From contig CAKRNE010000013.1 of assembly GCA_934365945.1 (NCBI GenBank), positions 1 to 60,053 of the forward strand: a stretch of DNA of 60,053 nucleotides, given 5' to 3'. The position numbers and the translations under genes were made by a program. This document shows, piece after piece, positions 1 through 7,044 of the stretch. Below the pieces are notes generated by a model. The model had not been told where the DNA came from. It worked only from the letters and a program-made list of their open reading frames with translations, and searched no databases. The stretch comes from an uncultured Agathobacter sp. Lineage in GTDB: Bacteria > Bacillota > Clostridia > Lachnospirales > Lachnospiraceae. Within the stretch, counting starts at the first letter, position 1. Each line of letters begins with the position of its first letter.

Positions 1-3
1 TAT

Positions 4-76
4 GCCGATGTGGCTCAATTGGCAGAGCAGCTGATTTGTAATCAGCAGGTTATCGGTTCGAGTCCGATCATCGGCT
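4..76 (+). tRNA. tRNA-Thr (anticodon TGT)
   Basis: A 7-bp acceptor (GCCGATG with CATCGGC), D-arm GCTC...GAGC, and an anticodon arm GCTGA/TCAGC around the loop TTTGTAA give anticodon TGT. The T-loop TTCGAGT is present and CCA is not encoded. It is the first of six tRNA genes. Confidence 0.95.
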
Positions 77-85
77 TATATATTT

Positions 86-159
86 GGACCATTAGCTCAG
101 TTGGTTAGAGCAACCGGCTCATAACCGGTCGGTCCTGGGTTCGAGTCCCCGATGGTCCA
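86..159 (+). tRNA. tRNA-Met (anticodon CAT)
   Basis: The acceptor GGACCAT pairs with ATGGTCC. The anticodon stem ACCGG/CCGGT encloses CTCATAA, giving CAT. The stem lacks the three G:C pairs and the mismatched first base pair of initiator tRNA, so elongator Met is preferred. A lysidine-modified tRNA-Ile2 cannot be excluded from sequence alone. Confidence 0.9.
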
Positions 160-172
160 TTAAATTTTTTTC

Positions 173-201
173 TTGCATTTTTGTGCAAACTGTGATATTA
201 T
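173..201 (+). promoter_or_regulatory. Promoter inside the tRNA cluster
   Basis: TTGCAT (173-178), a 17-bp spacer and TATTAT (196-201) lie in the gap between tRNA-Met and tRNA-Asp. This would start transcription just before the Asp-Val-Leu-Arg group. Confidence 0.5.
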
Positions 202-221
202 ATATCACGCATTAAGCATTT

Positions 222-295
222 GGCCTAGTGGCTCAGTTGGTTAGAGCGCCGCCCTGTCACGGCGGAGGTCACGGGTTCGAGTCCCGTCTGGGTCG
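222..295 (+). tRNA. tRNA-Asp (anticodon GTC)
   Basis: The acceptor GGCCTAG pairs with CTGGGTC (with G:T pairs). The anticodon stem CCGCC/GGCGG holds loop CTGTCAC, giving GTC. The T-loop TTCGAGT is present. Confidence 0.95.
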
Positions 296-326
296 TTTGT
301 AGTGATTATCTACTACAATTTTATAT

Positions 327-399
327 GGGATCTTAGCTCAGCTGGGAGAGCATCTGCCTTACAAGCAGAGGGTCACAGGTTCGAGCCCTGTAGGTCCCA
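327..399 (+). tRNA. tRNA-Val (anticodon TAC)
   Basis: The acceptor GGGATCT pairs with AGGTCCC. The anticodon stem TCTGC/GCAGA holds CTTACAA, giving TAC. D and T arms are normal. Confidence 0.95.
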
Positions 400-404
400 T
401 TCAT

Positions 405-488
405 GCCGCAGTGGCGGAACTGGCAGACGCGCAGGACTTAAAATCCTGTTGTAGTGATACAGTACCGGTTCGATTCCGGTCTGCGGCA
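405..488 (+). tRNA. tRNA-Leu (anticodon TAA)
   Basis: This is a class II tRNA with a long variable arm. The acceptor GCCGCAG pairs with CTGCGGC and the anticodon stem CAGGA/TCCTG holds CTTAAAA, giving TAA. Confidence 0.95.
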
Positions 489-540
489 TTCATTCAAAGC
501 ACTTGACAAGGGTGTTATAATGAATGAGTAAATAAAATAT

Positions 541-614
541 GTGTGTGTAGCTCAGCTGGATAGAGCACTTGGCTACGGACCAAGGTGTCGGGGGTTCGAA
601 TCCTCTCACGCACG
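541..614 (+). tRNA. tRNA-Arg (anticodon ACG)
   Basis: The acceptor GTGTGTG pairs with CACGCAC and the anticodon stem CTTGG/CCAAG holds CTACGGA, giving ACG. The last 13 bases are repeated 152 bp downstream within a 29-bp perfect direct repeat, as happens when an integrative element uses a tRNA 3' end as its attachment site. Confidence 0.95.
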
Positions 615-782
615 TTATATAATATAGAAAGAGCAGGTTGTAGTGCCTGCTCTTTCTATATTACAAATCGTCCGCGGACGATTTGAACTCCGGGGTTCGT
701 TCTACACTCCGTTGCGGTCGGCGCTAAGCGGAAGTCCACAGGACTTCCAGCGCCCTCTCACGCACGTTATATAATATAGAAA
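602..782. repeat. 29-bp direct repeat at the 3' end of tRNA-Arg (att-like)
   Basis: Bases 602-630 and 754-782 are identical over 29 positions. They begin CCTCTCACGCACG and end AATATAGAAA. The first copy spans the tRNA-Arg 3' end plus 16 flanking bases. The second lies in non-coding DNA and recreates only that end. This is the footprint of tRNA-targeted integration, with the element between the copies reduced to about 120 bp. An unequal local duplication is the alternative. Confidence 0.7.
621..662 (+). terminator. Strong hairpin ending the tRNA transcript
   Basis: A perfect 17-bp stem (621-637 with 646-662) surrounds an 8-base loop directly after tRNA-Arg. The downstream side is rich in T but has no long T run. 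Confidence 0.65.
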
Positions 783-903
783 TACTTGGTGATTCTCAGC
801 CATTAAAAATGAGAGACGATAAAGTTTGGTAACAGTTAGCCTAAAATAACTGATGATAAGGAGGTCTAAATAAAAAGGCTTTCTTATTTTTTTAAAGGAG
901 ATA

Positions 904-960
904 ATGTGGAATTTGTGTTATTTAAGGAGAAAAGGGTATAGAATTGAAAATTTAATATAA
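904..960 (+). CDS. Possible 18-residue peptide
   Basis: ATG at 904 follows AAAGGAGATA, a good ribosome site, and the frame runs 18 codons to TAA at 958. The product is basic (Arg-Arg-Lys in the middle) and resembles nothing I recognise. It could be a leader peptide for the phosphoesterase gene that begins 20 bases later, or chance. Confidence 0.2.
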   Translation: MWNLCYLRRKGYRIENLI

Positions 961-980
961 ATTAGGAGGAGTAAGGATTA

Positions 981-1700
981 ATGAACTATTACATAAGTGA
1001 TCTACATCTGTTCCATGAAGCATCAATCCACTTTGATAACAGACCATTTGCGTCATTGGAAGAGATGCATGAAACAGTTGTCAGCCGATGGAACAATAAA
1101 GTAAACAATGGAGATACAGTATACATCCTCGGTGACATGAGTATGCGTGGTAAGAAAGAAGACCTCATATCGCTTGTTGCTACATTAAAAGGTAAAAAAA
1201 TCCTTGTTAAAGGCAACCATGATGATGTATCAGATTACAGATATAAGCAGCTATTTTATGATATATGCGATTACAGAGAGATACACGACTCATACGGCGG
1301 TAAGAACTACGACCTTGTGCTGTGTCACTATCCGATATTTTCATGGAAAGGCATGAACAGAGGCACGATCCTGTTATACGGTCACACCCACAACAGTGCA
1401 GAGGATGTATATTTTCAGAAATGCCTTGCTGGTATGGAAGCGAATAATTGCAGGCATGTAGGTGATAAGCCAATACAGGCATACAATGTAGGCTGTATGA
1501 AGCCATGGATTGATTATGAGCCAAGATGTTTGAAAGAGATTATCGAAAAACATAATAATCAGAAATCAGATGAAAAAATGCGGGCGTTTAAAGAACTGGT
1601 AGCGACAAGATATGAGGCAAAAAAATATTTGCCGGATGACTTTGATTCAGATGCAGAGTTGGAAGCCGCAAGAAAGGAAAGATATGGTAGTATTGATTGA
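981..1700 (+). CDS. Calcineurin-like metallophosphoesterase with antitoxin-like C-terminal tail
   Basis: The first ~190 residues carry the full metallophosphoesterase signature in order: DLH near residue 7, GDMS near 51, GNHDD near 78, a CHYP histidine and GHTH near 133. This implies a two-metal phosphodiesterase or phosphatase; the substrate is unknown. The last ~40 residues (from about AFKELV to KERYGSID) look unlike a phosphatase. They resemble the C-terminal tail of small antitoxins that precede PIN-domain toxins in Lachnospiraceae. The next frame, a truncated PIN toxin, overlaps the stop by 17 bases, as antitoxin-toxin pairs often do. A fusion created by deletion is therefore plausible. 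The start is supported by TAGGAGGAG upstream. Confidence 0.82.
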   Translation: MNYYISDLHLFHEASIHFDNRPFASLEEMHETVVSRWNNKVNNGDTVYILGDMSMRGKKEDLISLVATLKGKKILVKGNHDDVSDYRYKQLFYDICDYREIHDSYGGKNYDLVLCHYPIFSWKGMNRGTILLYGHTHNSAEDVYFQKCLAGMEANNCRHVGDKPIQAYNVGCMKPWIDYEPRCLKEIIEKHNNQKSDEKMRAFKELVATRYEAKKYLPDDFDSDAELEAARKERYGSID

Positions 1701-1776
1701 TACGAATGTAATTATTGATTTTCTTGTTGCAAGAGAACCGTTTTATGAAAGTCCCGGCAGAAACAAGAAGATATGA
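1684..1776 (+). pseudogene. Truncated PIN-domain (VapC-type) toxin, N-terminus only
   Basis: A 30-codon frame starting at ATG 1684 encodes MVVLIDTNVIIDFL followed by AREPF. This is the first beta strand and first metal-binding aspartate of the PIN nuclease fold, which normally runs about 130-140 residues. The frame then diverges and stops at TGA 1774, so the remaining acidic residues are missing and it cannot be an active RNase. It overlaps the end of the phosphoesterase gene. It is most likely a decayed toxin gene left by the same rearrangement that joined an antitoxin tail to the phosphoesterase. Confidence 0.7.
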
Positions 1777-1876
1777 TTTAATGTATCAAATAAATAACAT
1801 AATTGAGGCACAGATTATTAATTCCGTGCCTCAATTGTCATATCCGGATTACCTTTCTGTTGTAAAATAAAGGGCG

Positions 1877-3085
1877 TTATTTCAGTGCAGATATAATTTT
1901 GAAATACGGCTTGAACAGGCTGTAATATTTCATGCCATCTGTCTCGCCGTAGCTTTTTGTGATGGCAGCTCTTATGCCATTGAGATTCTTTGTTTTATTC
2001 TTATTTTTTTCAAGAAAATCCACAAAATTTCCGGGATCATCAATGTCGCTATGAGCGAAAATTATACCTGTAAAACGCTCTACCTTCTTTTTACGCGTGA
2101 GCTTCTCAGGCGTAAAAGAGTAGGATTTGTCTTTTATGGTTTTATAAATTGTCTGACCCTGTTTCATACCATAAACATGAACCAGCGTCTCATGAAGCTT
2201 GAGCAGATTGTCCTTGCCCAGGCAGTTTAGGAATGAGTCTACTTCAAAATGGTCGAAGTCATCTGATACTGTCGATACTTCAGAAATATCTGATGTATCA
2301 ATGCTGTTCATTGTGGCTTGAACTTCAGCAGCCTCTTTTTTATCTGAGTATGCATTTTTTTCAGATTCGAGGACAGGTGGTACTGCATCTGTGAACGGTA
2401 AATTGGCATTATCTGACAGGTTGTCAGTGAATGGTTCTGCTTCTGCAGTATTGCTGTTTCTTTCACCATCAAAAATTTCTTTCAGGTCAGCGTCAGTGAT
2501 AATTTCGTGCATTTTTGAGCAGTCTGCTTTTTCAGAACCGGAAGGCTCTGCGGGAATAGCATCATTGCCAATGGTGGCGGTATCATCATTGCCTATAGTG
2601 TCAGTATTATTCTTGGACGGTATATCCGATACCATCTGATACTTGATGCTCTTCTTTTTGTGGACAGCCTGTTTACAGAAATTAACATTGTATCTGCGAA
2701 CAGGATAGCCTTTGTCCTTCCAAAATCTGATAGCAGGGTCATAGCCTGTGTCGTTGCTCATTATGATGTACTCATCAGCACCGGTCTCGGCTGACGCAGC
2801 ATCACATTTGTTTTCACTGCAGGCACCGCCGCATCCCATCAGATACCCCATATAGGATACGAGCTGAAAATCAAGGGCGTTTGTGCCCTCATAGCATTCC
2901 TCAAATCGTATATTTATTTTGTTGTTTTCAATAAGTCTGATGACTGACATGTATGACATGTGAGGGGATTTCTTAGTGTAAAAAACGATAATTTCATCGT
3001 CCTCATCTGCCATATCAAACAGCATCAGCCAGTTGTCGTTGACATTTTCACTGTCTACTAAAAAGTGTCTGATAATAATCACCAT
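1877..3085 (-). CDS. PIN-like domain protein with long acidic linker, function unknown
   Basis: The first ~130 residues begin with a hydrophobic strand and LVDSENV, then several spaced acidic residues and MSNDTGYDPAI. This is the layout of PIN-like/NYN-type nuclease folds, so an RNase role is possible but not shown. A low-complexity Asp/Glu/Ser-rich linker of roughly 130 residues follows. A basic C-terminal domain (about the last 120 residues) ends in a segment with repeated KSYGETDG-type turns that I do not recognise. I prefer the ATG at 3085, which places the core strand at the start. An upstream ATG at 3130 would add 15 residues, and neither has a strong ribosome site. The gene is transcribed opposite to both neighbours and shares a short divergent region with cutC. 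Confidence 0.6.
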   Translation of the reverse strand: MVIIIRHFLVDSENVNDNWLMLFDMADEDDEIIVFYTKKSPHMSYMSVIRLIENNKINIRFEECYEGTNALDFQLVSYMGYLMGCGGACSENKCDAASAETGADEYIIMSNDTGYDPAIRFWKDKGYPVRRYNVNFCKQAVHKKKSIKYQMVSDIPSKNNTDTIGNDDTATIGNDAIPAEPSGSEKADCSKMHEIITDADLKEIFDGERNSNTAEAEPFTDNLSDNANLPFTDAVPPVLESEKNAYSDKKEAAEVQATMNSIDTSDISEVSTVSDDFDHFEVDSFLNCLGKDNLLKLHETLVHVYGMKQGQTIYKTIKDKSYSFTPEKLTRKKKVERFTGIIFAHSDIDDPGNFVDFLEKNKNKTKNLNGIRAAITKSYGETDGMKYYSLFKPYFKIISALK

Positions 3086-3232
3086 TAATCCGGACAAAAG
3101 TATTGTAACATGAGTTTTAAATAATGGCAAATAAACATGATTTTTAGAAATGTTAGCTTTAGAAATATTAACAATACAAAGAGCGCAACATATGATATAA
3201 TTTTTATATGCTTTGAGGATGAGGGGGAGAAA

Positions 3233-4024
3233 ATGAGAGGCAAAGAAATAAATAAGCCGATGCTTGAAATATGCTGTGGCAGCTTTTCGGATGTGAAAAC
3301 AGCATATGAAAATGGTGCAGACAGGGTTGAGCTGAACAGTGCTCTATACATGGGCGGGCTGACACCTACACTTGCCAATTTAATATATGCAAAGAAGAAC
3401 TGTAATATACCGGTAGTGTCAATGGTTCGTCCAAGGGGCGGCGGATTTTGCTATTCGGATGAAGAATACGACACTATGCTTATGGATGCAAAAATTTTTT
3501 TAGAGCATGGAGCAGATGGTATTGCGTTTGGATTTCTGACAGAAGAAAAAATGCTTGATGAAAAGCGTACTAAGGATATGATAGAGCTCGTTCATGAGTA
3601 TGGCAGGGAGGCTGTGTTTCACCGCGCCTTTGACTGCATAGATAATCAGGACAGTGCGGCGGAGAAGCTTATTAGGCTTGGCGCAGATCGTATCCTCACA
3701 AGCGGTGGCGCAGCAAATGTATGGGATGGCAGAAAACAGCTTAAGCATCTTCAAAATCAATATGGAAAAGATATTACGATTCTGGCAGGAAGCGGCGTGA
3801 ATGATACCAATGTGAGAGCACTTATCGAATACACGGGTATTACGCAGGTGCACAGCTCGTGTGGCGCATGGAAGTGTGATGTGACAGCATCGGGCAATGC
3901 AGTAGATTTTTCGTATGATGAAGCGATGAAGAACTGCTATCAGTGTGCGGATGCAGGTAAGGTTAGGAAGCTTGTGGAAGAGATAAGTGGAGAGGACAGA
4001 ACTTACTTGGCTTTGCACTTATGA
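3233..4024 (+). CDS. cutC: Copper homeostasis protein CutC family
   Basis: 264 residues from the ATG after GAGGGGGAGAAA. An upstream in-frame ATG at 3137 lacks a ribosome site and would add residues unlike the family. Conserved CutC stretches are visible: LEICCGS...A..NGADRVELN near the start, VSMVRPRGGGF, FHRAFD, and LTSGG. The product is a cytoplasmic TIM-barrel protein. Its link to copper handling comes from E. coli genetics, and the biochemical activity is not settled. It is a single gene, divergent from the PIN-like gene. Confidence 0.88.
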   Translation: MRGKEINKPMLEICCGSFSDVKTAYENGADRVELNSALYMGGLTPTLANLIYAKKNCNIPVVSMVRPRGGGFCYSDEEYDTMLMDAKIFLEHGADGIAFGFLTEEKMLDEKRTKDMIELVHEYGREAVFHRAFDCIDNQDSAAEKLIRLGADRILTSGGAANVWDGRKQLKHLQNQYGKDITILAGSGVNDTNVRALIEYTGITQVHSSCGAWKCDVTASGNAVDFSYDEAMKNCYQCADAGKVRKLVEEISGEDRTYLALHL

Positions 4025-4089
4025 TTGTGAGAGATGCATTATAGATATAGATAAGAAAAGATATTTTTGTCCCCAACAACCAAATCCAT

Positions 4090-4118
4090 TTGACATTTTT
4101 GGTACACAGGAATAAAAT
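4090..4118 (+). promoter_or_regulatory. Promoter upstream of the cytosine deaminase operon (distal)
   Basis: TTGACA (4090-4095), a 17-bp spacer and TAAAAT (4113-4118). It lies about 200 bp before the deaminase start. Confidence 0.55.
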
Positions 4119-4141
4119 AATATCGTTGATTTTGCATTTTG

Positions 4142-4170
4142 TTGACTGTATTCCGACATGATGCTACTAT
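4142..4170 (+). promoter_or_regulatory. Promoter upstream of the cytosine deaminase operon (proximal)
   Basis: TTGACT (4142-4147), a 17-bp spacer and TACTAT (4165-4170). A transcript from here would begin near 4177, only about 45 bases before the hairpin at 4221. Confidence 0.5.
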
Positions 4171-4220
4171 TTGTTCGTAAACAACAAATAGCAAATAAAT
4201 AATGACATGAGGTTTTAGCA

Positions 4221-4254
4221 AAGGCGCTAAGGTGTATTCCTTAGTGCCTTTTTT
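4221..4254 (+). terminator. Terminator-like hairpin in the leader of the cytosine deaminase gene
   Basis: A 12-bp stem (4221-4232 with 4239-4250) with a 6-base loop is followed by TTTT. It sits downstream of both predicted promoters and 64 bases before the start codon, so it could act as an attenuator. No known riboswitch core is recognisable in the short leader. Confidence 0.65.
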
Positions 4255-4317
4255 AGCCCGGATATGCATGGCTAAAAGCTATGAATACTTAGGTCATATG
4301 GAAAAGAGGAATACAGT

Positions 4318-5577
4318 ATGAGCAGCACAAAATTATTTAAAAACGTAAGGCTTAAGGGCCAAAAGGAGCTTACTTCAATTCTTGTGGAGGATGGAGTATT
4401 TAAGAGGATTGCGGAAGATTTACCGGAGCAGGAAGGCTGCGAGGTCATTGATTTGCAGGGACAGCTTGTCATTCCACCGTATGTTGATCCGCATATGCAT
4501 CTGGACTATGTATTTACTGCAGGTCTGGGTGAGGAGAATGGATCAGGAACCTTGTTTGAGGGCATTCAGCGCTGGAGCGAGTCAAAGGGACATATGACAG
4601 TGGAGCAGATGAAGGAGCGCATATATAGTGGTATCAGGAAAGAGATGTTGAATGGTGTGCAGGCAATCAGGACACATATTGATGTCACAGACCCGACATT
4701 TACAGGGCTTAAGGCTGCTCTTGAGGTGAGAGATGAGGTAAAGGATATTCTGGATTTGCAGATTGTGGCTTTTCCGCAGGAGGGCATGTATGCGTACAAG
4801 GGTGGTGATGAGCTTGTAGAGGAGGCTCTCAAGATGGGAGCTGACTGTGTCGGCGCCATACCACACTTTGAGCTGGCCAGGGAATTTGGCGAGAAGTCAG
4901 TACACAAGGCTATCGAGCTTGCGGTAAAATACGATAAGCTGGTCGATGCACATTGTGATGAGACAGATGATACTCAGAGCCGTTTCCTTGAGCTTTTGAA
5001 TGCACTTGCCCTGATGGAGGGTATTGGCACCAGGACTACGGCGAGCCATACATGTTCATTCGGCTCAGCGGACAACAGCTATGCCTTCAGGATGATGAAG
5101 CTCTTCAAGAAGTCAGGTATCAATTTCATTTCATGCCCTACAGAGAATGTATATCTTGAGGGACGTCAGGATACTTATCCAAAGAGAAGAGGAATCACAA
5201 GGGTTAAGGAGCTGTATGACAATGGTATCAATGTCTGCTTTGCACAGGATTCCATGTCAGACCCATGGTATCCGCTTGGCAACGGCAATATGATGATGAT
5301 TCTTGACCATGGCATTCATCTGGCTCAGATGATGTCTCCGGAGGAGATTAAAAATGATTTAGACCTTGTTACCACAAATGGAGCCATCACCATGAGTATC
5401 ATCGATCGCTATGGTATCGAGGAGGGGAAGCCTGCTAACTTTATCGTGCTCGATGCAAAATCAGAATTTGAGGCAATATGTGAGAGAGCAGGAATCACTG
5501 CTTCTGTCAGACACGGTGAGTATTTATTTGAAAAAATCCCGGCAAAGGTTACAGGAGCAATCGACCTGCTGAAATAA
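4318..5577 (+). CDS. codA: Cytosine deaminase family amidohydrolase (CodA-like)
   Basis: 419 residues, closely following E. coli CodA from end to end (for example SGTLFEGI, DLQIVAFPQEG, TYPKRRGITRVKE, DPWYPLG). CodA is a metal-dependent enzyme converting cytosine to uracil and ammonia. The metal and catalytic residues are present: H59 and H61 (HMH), H212, E215, H244 and D311. The residue after the metal aspartate, Asp314 in E. coli and a contact to the substrate, is Ser312 here, and the preceding His is Gln. Substitutions at that site in CodA are known to change pyrimidine preference, so the true substrate may differ (isocytosine, isoguanine or another base). It is followed after 13 bases by a PucR regulator, probably in one operon. 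Confidence 0.85.
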   Translation: MSSTKLFKNVRLKGQKELTSILVEDGVFKRIAEDLPEQEGCEVIDLQGQLVIPPYVDPHMHLDYVFTAGLGEENGSGTLFEGIQRWSESKGHMTVEQMKERIYSGIRKEMLNGVQAIRTHIDVTDPTFTGLKAALEVRDEVKDILDLQIVAFPQEGMYAYKGGDELVEEALKMGADCVGAIPHFELAREFGEKSVHKAIELAVKYDKLVDAHCDETDDTQSRFLELLNALALMEGIGTRTTASHTCSFGSADNSYAFRMMKLFKKSGINFISCPTENVYLEGRQDTYPKRRGITRVKELYDNGINVCFAQDSMSDPWYPLGNGNMMMILDHGIHLAQMMSPEEIKNDLDLVTTNGAITMSIIDRYGIEEGKPANFIVLDAKSEFEAICERAGITASVRHGEYLFEKIPAKVTGAIDLLK

Positions 5578-5590
5578 GAGGTAGTAATTC

Positions 5591-6763
5591 ATGTTTCAGT
5601 GCAAGGATTTACTTTCGCTTACGACTTTGTCGCAGGCGAAGGTTATCGCCGGAAAAGGCGGTATGGAAAAAGGCATCAGGTGGTCTTATAAGGCAGAGAA
5701 TATCAACTTTGAGAAATGGGTGCGGGGAAAGGAGCTTCTTATAGTGAGCAGCCCTGTCACACAGAGAAAGAATTTTGATTTGTACAAGACAATAAAGAAG
5801 GCGATAGAGCTTCAAATGTCATGTGCCCTTCTGCTGGTTGGAGAAAGCTATGTGACGCAGATAGATGATAAGGTAATTGATTTAGCGGAAAAGAATGATT
5901 TTCCGCTTTTTACCATGCCCTGGAATGTGCCGCTTTTGGACTTTTTTGAGGAGCTGGGGCATGCGATTTCATATCTGGATGACAGAAAGGATATAGAGGA
6001 CAGTCTGCTTGCCGAAATTATTTTTGGAAACAGTATTAATACGACAAGCATAGAGCAGAAGTGCATTCAGATGGGATATGAGAAAAGTGTGCTTAAGCAG
6101 GTGTTTGTACTGCATATAGCAGGCAATATAATAACCAATGATCAGATAAGAAGCTATGCGCAGACCTTAAAGGATTATTTTAAGGCAGCTGATTATCAGG
6201 CGATTGTATCATGCTATGGAGACAGAATAATCGGTTTCATGAATGACTGCACGGACAAAAGAGATGTAATTGTGGATATTTTCACGAAATTTGATGCTTT
6301 CTTGAAAAATGAGTACAGTGATATACGCTATACACTTAACATAGGTGAAAAATGCGATAATATCTCAAAGCTTCAAAAGAGCTTTCATGAGACATCAAAG
6401 ACCAATGCCGTGCTTGAGCATATAGGCAGGACGAATGAGATTGTCTTTTATGATCAGATGGGCTTTTACAGGATGCTCATGGCATATGAGAATACCGCAC
6501 CTATGAAGAGGTTTGCAGATGAGGTGCTTGGTGAGATAATCGCATATGAGAAGAAGGCCCACACGCAGCTTATGGAGACTATGTGGACATATTTTGAGTG
6601 CGACTGCAATCTGCAGAGGACTGCGGATAAGCTTTTTTCACATAAAAATACTGTGAAGTACAGGCTGCAGAGAGTAGAACAGCTCACAGGCAGAAGCTTT
6701 GCAGACCGCTTTGACAGCCAGGAGCTGTATAATGCGCTGATGATTTATTATTATCTGCAGTGA
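5591..6763 (+). CDS. pucR: PucR-family transcriptional regulator
   Basis: 390 residues. The N-terminal ~125 match the purine-catabolism regulator PucR sensor domain (LLSLTTLSQAKVIAGKGGMEKGIRW onward, with a KGKELLIVSS-like strand). The C-terminal ~60 contain the PucR-type helix-turn-helix (TMWTYFECDCNLQRTADKL...NTVKYRLQRVE). The start has GAGG 9 bases upstream and lies 13 bases after the deaminase stop. Family members sense purine-related ligands and activate catabolic or transport genes. By position, the deaminase and the NhaC-type carrier downstream are its likely targets. Confidence 0.88.
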   Translation: MFQCKDLLSLTTLSQAKVIAGKGGMEKGIRWSYKAENINFEKWVRGKELLIVSSPVTQRKNFDLYKTIKKAIELQMSCALLLVGESYVTQIDDKVIDLAEKNDFPLFTMPWNVPLLDFFEELGHAISYLDDRKDIEDSLLAEIIFGNSINTTSIEQKCIQMGYEKSVLKQVFVLHIAGNIITNDQIRSYAQTLKDYFKAADYQAIVSCYGDRIIGFMNDCTDKRDVIVDIFTKFDAFLKNEYSDIRYTLNIGEKCDNISKLQKSFHETSKTNAVLEHIGRTNEIVFYDQMGFYRMLMAYENTAPMKRFADEVLGEIIAYEKKAHTQLMETMWTYFECDCNLQRTADKLFSHKNTVKYRLQRVEQLTGRSFADRFDSQELYNALMIYYYLQ

Positions 6764-6923
6764 TAGAGTGATAGGACTTTGGGCGATTATATTAGAAATC
6801 CATCAGATGATGACTTGAGCCATGATGACTTGAGTTTTTGGGTGGATTTGTTACATGGGAACAAAATCGCAAAGCAGGTTTTGTTTACATGAGACGAAAA
6901 TACAGCCAAATTTACGTGGGCTA

Positions 6924-6952
6924 TTGATTTGACAGGCAGATAAATATAATAT
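6924..6952 (+). promoter_or_regulatory. Promoter of the NhaC-type carrier gene
   Basis: TTGATT (6924-6929), a 17-bp spacer and TAATAT (6947-6952). Transcription would start near 6959, about 14 bases before the hairpin at 6973. Confidence 0.5.
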
Positions 6953-6972
6953 GTGTTCAACGAAAGGCAACG

Positions 6973-7005
6973 GGGCCGGAGGATGAGAATCCTTCGGCCC
7001 TTTTT
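6973..7005 (+). terminator. Terminator-like hairpin between promoter and carrier gene
   Basis: A GC-rich 12-bp stem (6973-6984 with 6989-7000) with loop GAGA and five T residues forms a textbook intrinsic terminator. It could end the PucR transcript. Because a promoter lies upstream of it, it may also act on the carrier's own leader. Confidence 0.8.
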
Positions 7006-7044
7006 GCAGTATATGATGCCTGGAAAGAGAGGAATATAAAGATT

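Larger units (their letters stand above)
615..980. other. Non-coding stretch rich in palindromes
   Basis: After the tRNA hairpin there is a 22-bp perfect palindrome at 664-685 centred on CCGCGG. A nested inverted repeat follows at 721-753 (GCGCT...AGCGC outside, GGAAGTCC...GGACTTCC inside), then the second copy of the tRNA-end repeat. From 783 to 980 the DNA is AT-rich and holds only one very short possible reading frame (904-960) and the ribosome site of the next gene. Confidence 0.7.

Noticed and set aside
502..521. TTGACA and TATAAT before tRNA-Arg (ACG)
   Set aside because: The boxes are only 7 bp apart, too close for a sigma-A promoter.
1207..1524. Minus-strand frame inside the phosphoesterase gene, and similar frames throughout the window
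   Set aside because: Shadows of real genes: no ribosome site, odd Cys/His/Ser-rich composition and no family resemblance.
4177..4317. Purine or preQ1 riboswitch before the cytosine deaminase gene
   Set aside because: GAGGTTTTAGC is loosely preQ1-like, but the pairing partner and A-rich tail are missing and the leader is too short for a purine aptamer.
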